A stretch of DNA of 64,000 nucleotides, taken from assembly GCA_964555055.1 (NCBI GenBank), contig CAZKQW010000012.1:9705-73704 (forward strand), read 5' to 3'. The notes below the pieces were generated by a model. That model was not told the origin of the DNA, did no database searches, and saw only the letters and a program-made list of their open reading frames with translations. Of the stretch, positions 59,501-64,000 are shown piece by piece. This DNA is from GCA-016699445 sp964555055 (GTDB lineage Bacteria; UBA10199; JACPAL01; GCA-016699445). Made by a program: the position numbers and the translations under genes. The stretch's first letter is position 1, and each line of letters starts with the position of its first letter.

Positions 59501-59804
59501 GCTGATGTATTTGGATCTGGCCTATCATGATCGGGAAAAACGAGGAGAAATGAAGACGAGAAAGGACTTGCTGGATGCTATCATTGAAGGTGCCGTCCAC
59601 AGAATACGTCCGAAACTTATGACAGTCATGGCGCTTTTCTTAGGCCTGATTCCAATCATGTGGTCGATCGGGGCCGGAGCCGATGTCATGAAACGCATTG
59701 CAGCGCCTATGATCGGAGGGCTCTTCACCTCGTTCATTCTTGAGCTTCTTATTTATCCGGTTCTTTATTTGATGTGGAGGGAAAGATCCCTCGTCAAACT
59801 TTAG
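56553..59804 (+). CDS. cusA: Copper/silver RND efflux pump, CusA-like
   Basis: A 1083-residue HME-RND transporter. Helix 4 carries GIAISIGVLVDGAIVEVENA. The long cytoplasmic loop with EGRLFRPLALSKNLALAIAA matches the CusA/SilA branch, and methionines in the membrane helices (GMIALLGLDAETGVFMLMYL) fit the Met ladder that moves Cu(I) and Ag(I). The porter domain starts RIPLDAIPDLSDTQVIIYSK. It works with the adaptor encoded directly upstream and the TolC-type channel at 54493. Confidence 0.93.
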   Translation: MIKRIIEFSATHRLLVFVLTAVLIVLGAYSLKRIPLDAIPDLSDTQVIIYSKWDRSPEIIEKQVTYPIVASLLGAPKIKSVRGFSDYGFSYVYVIFEDGTDLYWARSRVVEYLSRISAQLPSGVKTELGPDATSVGWVYQYALTDESGKRNAAELRSLQDWNLRYQLQSVAGVAEVAGVGGFVKQFQVKVDPTKLVLFHVSLPQVLEAVRNTNQESGGRVIEFSGAEAMVRSEGLVSTVEEIENAVVMYPMRSKSPILVKQVADVSIGPEMRRGVTDLDGKGDTVGGIIVMRQGEDAPSVIGRIKEKLGEIQKSLPEGVKIVTVYDRSDLIHRAMETLRGTLIEELVIVSLVILLFLWHVPSAIIPIVTIPISVLLAFIPLVLLGQTSNIMSLAGIAISIGVLVDGAIVEVENAYRKIQHWDEGGRKGSFFKVRLEALTEVGPSVFFSLLVIAVSFLPIFTLVDQEGRLFRPLALSKNLALAIAAILAITLDPALRMLFARADPFKGRVPWLNKMGNVLLVGKYYSEHKHPISRRLFAIYEPVLHWVLERKKLVLSLAAVAVLSIVPGFMMLGSEFMPTLHEGSLLYMPTALPGISVTEAQRVLTAQDQIIKSFPEVQSVFGKAGRADTSTDIAPLSMIETTIILKPPLEWRKNDRWYSFLPEVMKFPFQRVWPETISEEDLVAEMNEKLSFIGMPNIWTMPIKNRIDMLSTGIRSPIGVKIFGPDLRTIENIGRDIEKKLMSVPGTRTIVAERIASGYFLDVKFDRNKIQYYGLSMKEAQDQAMSAIGGENVSTALINRERYPIQVRLAPDFRQDQQAIKRILISTPIGAQIPLSEIADVHMTEGASMIRDENASLVGYVYVDIDSKRTDIGTYVSKAKKVIGEQIQLPEGYTLAWSGQYENMERVKERLKLVIPLTLVIIILLLHFNTGSWIKTGIVLLAVPFSLIGAVWLLVALGYNLSIAAWVGMIALLGLDAETGVFMLMYLDLAYHDREKRGEMKTRKDLLDAIIEGAVHRIRPKLMTVMALFLGLIPIMWSIGAGADVMKRIAAPMIGGLFTSFILELLIYPVLYLMWRERSLVKL

Positions 59805-59814
59805 CAAGAAGCTC

Positions 59815-59843
59815 TTGACATAAACTTCTTACATATGCACAAT
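59815..59843 (+). promoter_or_regulatory. Sigma-70 promoter of the arsenic operon
   Basis: TTGACA (59815-59820) and CACAAT (59838-59843) with 17-bp spacing. The predicted transcription start is at or next to ATG 59851, implying a leaderless arsR message. Confidence 0.6.
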
Positions 59844-59853
59844 TGTGCATATG
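59832..59853. promoter_or_regulatory. 22-bp perfect palindrome, probable ArsR operator
   Basis: CATATGCACA and its exact complement meet at AT, a 22-bp perfect palindrome covering the -10 and the arsR start codon. ArsR-family dimers bind such sites and autorepress; metal(loid) binding releases them. Confidence 0.75.
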
Positions 59854-60207
59854 AGAATACGAACAAGCGTATCCATCCTAGACGATTCCCTCATGCAGCG
59901 CCTGATTCGAACTTTTCGCGCTTTATGTGATACAAACCGTCTCAATCTCCTAGCCCGCCTCGCAGGCTGTCCATCGACTCAAAATGTCCAGAGCATGGCC
60001 GATTGTTGTCCTGTGGACCAGTCTGTGGTTTCCCGCCACCTATCTGCCATGCGTGAAGCAGGTATTGTGAAAGCTGAACGCAAGGGAAAAGAAGTTCATT
60101 ATGAACTGAATACAGCCGGGCTTGCTGATCTTTTAAGGAGTTTTGCAGATGCCATCGAAGGATGCTGTTCTTCCACTCAAAAAACCAAAAAAAGGAGAAA
60201 AACATGA
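59851..60207 (+). CDS. arsR: ArsR-family transcriptional repressor
   Basis: A 118-residue winged helix repressor of the ArsR/SmtB family. The recognition-helix region is DCCPVDQSVVSRHLSAMREA, followed by the wing IVKAERKGKEVHYEL. Candidate arsenite ligands are C40, C52-C53 and the C-terminal pair C105-C106 (EGCCSS). The start ATG lies inside the palindromic operator and no Shine-Dalgarno precedes it, consistent with a leaderless transcript. Its stop overlaps the next small gene by ATGA. It probably represses the whole arsR-Cys-rich-aquaporin-arsC operon. Confidence 0.88.
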   Translation: MRIRTSVSILDDSLMQRLIRTFRALCDTNRLNLLARLAGCPSTQNVQSMADCCPVDQSVVSRHLSAMREAGIVKAERKGKEVHYELNTAGLADLLRSFADAIEGCCSSTQKTKKRRKT

Positions 60208-60326
60208 ACGAGAAACAAGAAAAGTCATCGCAGTGTTGCGGAGATGCCTGTGATTGCAAATGCTGCTGTGGTTTTTGGCAGTGTTTGGTCAATTTCTTCA
60301 AAAAGTACTGCGGCAAGAAAGATTGA
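60204..60326 (+). CDS. 40-residue Cys-rich metallothionein-like peptide
   Basis: A short gene with excellent signals: AAGGAG seven bases before the ATG, an ATGA overlap with arsR and a TTGA overlap with the aquaporin start. It encodes 40 residues with nine cysteines, eight of them between residues 11 and 27 (CCGDACDCKCCCGFWQC), and a basic tail. There is no signal peptide, so it should stay in the cytoplasm. The density and spacing suggest chelation of As(III) or soft metals, as in metallothioneins. It matches no family I can name. Alternative: a peptide that hands arsenite to ArsR or the aquaporin. Confidence 0.72.
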   Translation: MNEKQEKSSQCCGDACDCKCCCGFWQCLVNFFKKYCGKKD

Positions 60327-60985
60327 GGGCACTTCTTAACAAGTCGATTGCCGAGGCAGTAGGGACCTTTGCCTTAGTCTTTATGGGTTGTGGTGGCCTA
60401 ATGGTCGCTGAACGTTTTCCAGGAACTCTTCCACAAGGGGCTATTCCTGTTGTTTTTGGACTTACCGTTGCTGCCATGATTTATGCCGTTGGCCATATCT
60501 CAGGAGCACACTTCAATCCGGCAGTCACTTTTGCCTTCGCTATCGTCAGGCATTTTCCGAAAAAGGAAATCCTGCCTTATTGGGTAGCGCAGTGTCTTGG
60601 CGGTTTAGCGGCGATTCTCCTTCTCTTTGTCCTTTTACCCGAAGGCTCTTCCTTCGGTGCGACCATTCCTCAAATTACTGCTTGGAAGGCCGTAGCTTGG
60701 GAAACTATACTAACTTTTTTCCTGATGTTCGTGATCATTGCGGTCGCTACGGACACACGAGCCGAAGGAACAATGGCAGGAGCGGCTATCGGGGCGACTG
60801 TCATGCTCGTCGCCTTTATCGGAGGACCTGTTACAGGAGCTTCATTAAATCCTGCACGTTCGTTGGCGCCAGCCATTTTTCAAGGACGGATGGACGTATT
60901 TTGGATCTATGTCATTGGTCCTATGCTAGGTGCCTCCACAGGCGCCATTCTTTACACCTGGATCCGAGGGGAAGGATGGGAATAA
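60323..60985 (+). CDS. Aquaporin (MIP family), AqpS-like
   Basis: About 220 residues from TTG 60323, whose codon overlaps the stop of the Cys-rich gene (TTGA). Earlier in-frame starts would run inside that gene. Six membrane helices and two half-helices carry the NPA boxes (HFNPAVTFAF and SLNPARSLAP). AqpS in the Sinorhizobium ars operon releases arsenite produced by ArsC, and the same gene order is seen here (arsR, aquaporin, arsC). It probably serves as the arsenite exit route, since no ArsB or Acr3 is present. Confidence 0.85.
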   Translation: MRALLNKSIAEAVGTFALVFMGCGGLMVAERFPGTLPQGAIPVVFGLTVAAMIYAVGHISGAHFNPAVTFAFAIVRHFPKKEILPYWVAQCLGGLAAILLLFVLLPEGSSFGATIPQITAWKAVAWETILTFFLMFVIIAVATDTRAEGTMAGAAIGATVMLVAFIGGPVTGASLNPARSLAPAIFQGRMDVFWIYVIGPMLGASTGAILYTWIRGEGWE

Positions 60986-61380
60986 CAACGGTTCTCTTTG
61001 CCTGTATCCATAATGCCGGCCGATCTCAAATGGCCGCGGCATTCTTTAACTCTTTTGCCGACTCCACAAAAGCTAGGGCAATTTCCGCAGGTACTGAACC
61101 GGCTGATCGAATACATCCTCAAGTCGTAGAGGCGATGAATGAAGTAGGCATAGATCTTTCTCAAGTACGACCTCAAAAACTTACGGACCAGTTGGCCCGG
61201 CGGGCTCAAATGTTTATCACCATGGGTTGTGGGGAAACATGTCCTGTAGTGCCTGGTGTTCTCAGAGATGATTGGAAAATTTCGGACCCTAAAGGTCAAA
61301 ATCTAGACCGAGCGAGAGGAATTCGAGATGAAATTAAAGAAAAAGTGAGGAATCTGATAGAGAAGAATAATTGGTTGTGA
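60976..61380 (+). CDS. arsC: Arsenate reductase ArsC (LMW phosphatase type)
   Basis: A 134-residue arsenate reductase of the thioredoxin-coupled class. The P-loop CIHNAGRS (C-x5-R) carries the nucleophilic Cys. The redox cysteines sit in GCGETCPVVPG, as in Staphylococcus and Bacillus ArsC. Asp in SDPKGQ is the general acid. It overlaps the aquaporin stop by 10 bases. It reduces arsenate to arsenite, which can then leave by the aquaporin or be bound by the Cys-rich peptide. Confidence 0.93.
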   Translation: MGITTVLFACIHNAGRSQMAAAFFNSFADSTKARAISAGTEPADRIHPQVVEAMNEVGIDLSQVRPQKLTDQLARRAQMFITMGCGETCPVVPGVLRDDWKISDPKGQNLDRARGIRDEIKEKVRNLIEKNNWL

Positions 61381-61503
61381 ACATTAATTCAAATTTTCAC
61401 AAGCCTCTAAAACCTTTTCACCGTATGCAAATGCAGGAATCTTGATCCAGTCAGCATAAATCGTTAAGAGCCAGAAGCTAAAACAAAGATGGGTAATAAA
61501 AAT

Positions 61504-62211
61504 CTATTTTAAGTATGCTAATACTTCCATAGCAGGCACCGTGCCTACTCCTTGCAAAGCATGAAGAAGTTGCAGAAAGAAAGTAACCAGAATATTTTTT
61601 TTATTATTATAGATAACAATTTTTCCATCTTCTTTATAAAAAGATATCCCCTCAATACTACAGCCTATATCCAAACGTGATTTTTCATCAGAGATGTTTA
61701 ATTTTTTCTCTAATTGTTTTTCAGGATTTTTGGTCCAGCTTATTCTGGAAGTTAGGATACCAGCAAAAATATGCTGAGGAACTTTAGGGGCCTGTGTTTT
61801 ACCAGCATTATTAATAGGCATGGTCGTGCGGTGCAGATTTCGAACGGATCTAGCTTTAACCATTGCATACTGTAAGTTTGAAGCACTCAAGTCTTGCTTT
61901 ACTTCAAAGACCGCATAAACACTTTCGGCAGGAATATATTTCACTCCATTCTTATTTAAAAGAAATGGTGAAAAATGATTGTCAAAAATAACGATATCAA
62001 TCCCATCGGAGATACAACCTTTCGAATCAACTACAAAGGCCTTTTCTGCTTGATACCTTTTTGGCAGTTTTTCTTGAAAAAATTTGAGCCAATTCAGCTC
62101 ACAAAAATCCCCTTTAGCTGTTGGATGCGAGATTTCTAATATACCTAATGTGGCATGCATTTCATCTTGAAGACCATGAAAGAGTTTGGATAAGTTGATT
62201 TTCTTCACCAT
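61504..62211 (-). CDS. DUF6602 / PD-(D/E)XK-like protein paired with a nucleotidyltransferase
   Basis: A 235-residue protein recognised as DUF6602-like by GDFCELNWLKFFQEKLPKRY and the YIPAESVYAVFEVKQDLS segment. The spacing E39, D72 (GIDIVIFD) and E103-x-K105 (FEVK) matches a PD-(D/E)XK nuclease core, so it may cut nucleic acid. The gene overlaps its partner by seven bases (ATGGTGA), so they are translated together. The region is markedly AT-rich compared with the island. Role as effector of a two-gene defence unit is inference. Confidence 0.72.
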   Translation of the reverse strand: MVKKINLSKLFHGLQDEMHATLGILEISHPTAKGDFCELNWLKFFQEKLPKRYQAEKAFVVDSKGCISDGIDIVIFDNHFSPFLLNKNGVKYIPAESVYAVFEVKQDLSASNLQYAMVKARSVRNLHRTTMPINNAGKTQAPKVPQHIFAGILTSRISWTKNPEKQLEKKLNISDEKSRLDIGCSIEGISFYKEDGKIVIYNNKKNILVTFFLQLLHALQGVGTVPAMEVLAYLK

Positions 62212-63017
62212 ATAATCTCACTTACTTTGCCCGCACGAATTTTATTCACTGAGTCACCAGCCTTATCTGCAATTAACTTTTTTTCTGTTTGAAAAAGGTC
62301 ATTCGATAGGAAATTAGCTGAATTAGCGGGATCCTCTATTGTTTTTCCTTCAATATTTTGGGCTATAAACTCCAGAACTGTTAAGAATTCCGCATCGATA
62401 TCGGGTTTAAAAAAAGCAAATGGTCGTTTCAAAGCCTCTAAAACCATTAGCTCAAGATAGAACGAGGTAAATTCTAATTTCTGACATTTCCTCCAGATTT
62501 TTAAAAGCCTAATTGTGTCAGCTTTTCCTGAAGATCGAATCAAGTGAATGTGTGTCTTAATATTAGTTTTAGTCCAGCTATTCAGCTTAAATTTATAAAG
62601 CGCATGATCGTGAGAAAGAGCATTTTGTTGTTTGCCAGGCACAAGATCAATTTGCTTACCTTGGAGGTTAAGCCCGATTGATACATTCTGTTTTCGTGGA
62701 TTAAGCCCTTGTTGGTCCAAAAATGAAAAAAGACTGTCGTAAATTTCTTTTAATGAATTAGGGCACTGTGATTTAATAGAGAAGAAAAAATCAAAGTCAG
62801 TACCCTCTCGTATTGCAGTTCCTTTTGCATAAGACCCTGATGCACAGACTTCATTAAGGAAACTTCCCGCCCAAGAACTGCCAATTTTTTGGGTTTCAGC
62901 CCAAATCGACATAAATTCAAGCAATCCAACATTTGGCTTGTAGCTATTAAGAATATTTTGAAGATACGTGGCTCTCAAAATCTTTGATAATGAATCATTG
63001 TTTCTTTGAAATAACAT
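62205..63017 (-). CDS. CD-NTase/OAS-like nucleotidyltransferase
   Basis: A 270-residue protein of the nucleotidyltransferase superfamily (cGAS/DncV-like or tRNA nucleotidyltransferase-like). The catalytic pattern is GS at residues 61-62 (CASGSYAKGTAIREGTDFDF), D74-x-D76, and the third Asp D124 in KQIDLVPGKQ. The following NSWTKTNIKTHIHLIRSSGK and KLEFTSFYLELMVLEALKRP segments are seen in members next to DUF6602. It could make a cyclic or linear oligonucleotide signal, or modify tRNA. No CBASS Cap2/Cap3 genes are nearby. Low GC compared with neighbours suggests recent transfer. Confidence 0.8.
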   Translation of the reverse strand: MLFQRNNDSLSKILRATYLQNILNSYKPNVGLLEFMSIWAETQKIGSSWAGSFLNEVCASGSYAKGTAIREGTDFDFFFSIKSQCPNSLKEIYDSLFSFLDQQGLNPRKQNVSIGLNLQGKQIDLVPGKQQNALSHDHALYKFKLNSWTKTNIKTHIHLIRSSGKADTIRLLKIWRKCQKLEFTSFYLELMVLEALKRPFAFFKPDIDAEFLTVLEFIAQNIEGKTIEDPANSANFLSNDLFQTEKKLIADKAGDSVNKIRAGKVSEIIW

Positions 63018-63138
63018 ATTACAAATCCATTTTTGGCGCCCTCCGCATCAAAAATACTATGTCTTAGCGTAGTCCCGTTTCAAAATATCACTTAAGTTTG
63101 TGTAATGTGATTAGACTAAATTTCTACCGTCTACAATT

Positions 63139-63160
63139 GAAAACCCTTGAAGGGTTTCCC
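63139..63160. terminator. Short hairpin between the M23 and nucleotidyltransferase genes
   Basis: AAACCC and GGGTTT flank TTGAA; T-rich sequence follows on the + side, not on the - side where a terminator for the M23 gene would be needed. Weak candidate. Confidence 0.3.
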
Positions 63161-63186
63161 TTTTTCTCTTTGAAAGGAAGGGCCTC

Positions 63187-63729
63187 TCAGCGAGTTAGAA
63201 AGTATTCAGGGTCAACCAAAAGTCCCCTTCGAAAAAGCTCAAAGTGGAGATGAGGGCCAGTCGCCAACCCTGTTTTTCCAGAGAGCCCGATCAGGTCGCC
63301 TGTTTTCACCATTTGACCAACGGGAACGAGAAGTTTGGATAAGTGTCCATAGCGGGACTCGGTAATCTCTCCTTTGTGACGGATCTTAATGAGATTGCCA
63401 TATCCACCAGCCCAACCCGCTGAAATGACTTTTCCCGGAAGAGCTGCCCGGACTTCAGAACCAATGGCACACGCGATATCGATTCCATCATGGTGCCGAA
63501 CCGTTCCTAAAACAGGATGTCGCCTTTCACCAAAACGGCTGGAGATGACTCCATCCACCGGCTTGAGGAAGCGAGTCACTCTTTCCATGACTTCATCCAA
63601 CAGCTGATCCAATCGAGATTTCCACGCCAACGTAGAGTCATATTCGTATGGGGTGAAGGAAATCTCTCCGCGTGCTTGTGAAGATATGAGGCCAAAGAGA
63701 AGCCCCATAAATAAGGCCAAGCCTTTCAT
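63187..63729 (-). CDS. M23 family (LytM-type) metallopeptidase
   Basis: A 180-residue secreted protein (signal LALFMGLLFGLISSQARG) with a short helical segment and a peptidase M23 domain. The zinc ligands are in the H-x3-D motif HHDGID and the HxH motif in GPHLHFEL; SRYGHLSK is the third conserved region. It cuts peptide bridges of peptidoglycan. The start overlaps the stop of the incomplete gene upstream (ATGA). In mobile elements such enzymes open the wall for a conjugation apparatus, but here this is only a possibility. Confidence 0.9.
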   Translation of the reverse strand: MKGLALFMGLLFGLISSQARGEISFTPYEYDSTLAWKSRLDQLLDEVMERVTRFLKPVDGVISSRFGERRHPVLGTVRHHDGIDIACAIGSEVRAALPGKVISAGWAGGYGNLIKIRHKGEITESRYGHLSKLLVPVGQMVKTGDLIGLSGKTGLATGPHLHFELFRRGLLVDPEYFLTR

Positions 63730-64000
63730 CGGATAAAAAACCGTTCAAGACGGTTTTCCATTGTTTTCGTTGGCAGCTTACCAGCCTGACCCATATCAGG
63801 AAGGGTAGGCACTTGAACTCTGCGAGGTCTTTTCCGCTTTTCCAAAAAGTCGTTTGGACCTTTGAAGGGAAGATAATCCGTCTGGAGATAACAAATGAGC
63901 TTAATGTCTCTTTGGATCAAAACACAGTAGCCCCTTGGCAAATCAGGTAGCGTAAGATTTTTTGTGTCCGAGCGTTGCAACCCAAAAGGAGGGGTGAGAT
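63726..64000 (-). CDS. Unrecognised gene, incomplete at the window edge
   Basis: The frame (stop at 63726) stays open to the right edge, so the true start may lie outside; the TTG at 63980 has no clear ribosome binding site. The visible ~90 residues are basic and Pro-rich toward the end, with one Cys-containing hydrophobic stretch (GYCVLIQRDIKLICYLQ). It matches no family I recognise. Translation is coupled to the M23 gene, so they probably work together. Confidence 0.45.
   Translation of the reverse strand, partial: LTPPFGLQRSDTKNLTLPDLPRGYCVLIQRDIKLICYLQTDYLPFKGPNDFLEKRKRPRRVQVPTLPDMGQAGKLPTKTMENRLERFFIR

Larger units (their letters stand above)
32184..64000. mobile_element. Genomic island integrated at tRNA-His (left end in window, right end not seen)
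   Basis: The island starts at tRNA-His with a large serine recombinase whose reading frame ends inside the tRNA on the opposite strand. It then carries metal and arsenic resistance genes, small secreted metal binders, a nucleotidyltransferase/DUF6602 pair of much lower GC, and an M23 peptidase. No housekeeping gene appears after 32258. A second copy of the tRNA 3' end (attR) was not noticed before 64000, so the element probably continues. Whether it is conjugative cannot be told: no relaxase or clear type IV secretion gene is in view. Confidence 0.65.

Noticed and set aside
60580..60975. Longer frame before arsC
   Set aside because: It lies inside the aquaporin gene in another frame; ArsC begins at ATG 60976 right before the P-loop.
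1..64000. CRISPR array
   Set aside because: No set of regularly spaced repeats with unique spacers was found.

Overview
The window looks like one chromosomal stretch of a Gram-negative bacterium of deltaproteobacterial type (Bdellovibrionota, Myxococcota or an uncultured relative). Reasons: TolC-type outer-membrane channels, an MSHA-like type IV pilus, ApaG, a soluble lytic transglycosylase, and a queuosine cluster containing a DUF366 gene. I cannot fix the genus from sequence alone.

Region 1 (1-7426): housekeeping genes on the + strand. They are the 3' end of recJ, a phasin-like helical protein, a tightly coupled queC-DUF366-queE-dGTPase operon, and an MptE/Maf-like (DUF115) protein. A small gene on the - strand follows; it is split by an 11-base homopolymer and looks phase-variable or misread.

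Region 2 (7589-24180): a lytic transglycosylase, a secreted repeat protein and a complete MSHA-like pilus locus. The pilus locus is on the - strand and is transcribed pilB, pilC, major pilin, five minor pilin-like genes, an ExeA/MshM ATPase, a TPR protein, pilM, pilN, pilO and an MshL secretin. pilT is divergent from pilB. A sigma-54-like promoter lies upstream of the major pilin.

Region 3 (24169-32258): mixed chromosomal genes and four tRNAs (Lys-CUU, Leu-UAG, Arg-UCG, His-GUG). The genes are a glycosyltransferase, a pirin, a cytochrome b561, a membrane-anchored LuxR-type regulator, apaG and several proteins I do not recognise.

Region 4 (32184-64000 and probably beyond): a genomic island integrated at tRNA-His. 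A large serine recombinase points at the tRNA, and its last ~22 codons are read from the antisense strand of that gene. The cargo is a dense metal-resistance island: three heavy-metal RND pumps with TolC partners but shortened or missing adaptors, a CDF transporter, a copper P-type ATPase, a multicopper oxidase fused to a CopB-like outer-membrane barrel, several small Cys/His-rich periplasmic proteins and an ECF sigma/anti-sigma pair. An arsenic module follows (arsR, a 40-residue Cys-rich metallothionein-like peptide, aquaporin, arsC) with no ArsB/Acr3 pump. After it comes an AT-rich two-gene unit encoding a CD-NTase-like nucleotidyltransferase and a DUF6602/PD-(D/E)XK-like protein, a candidate defence system. 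The window ends in an M23 peptidase and an incomplete upstream gene. The right end of the island (attR) was not seen.

The metal genes appear to form one periplasmic detoxification network: small periplasmic binders, oxidation of Cu(I) by the oxidase, export from the cytoplasm by the P-type ATPase, and export across the outer membrane by the RND/TolC systems. This network reading is inference from family knowledge and gene order.
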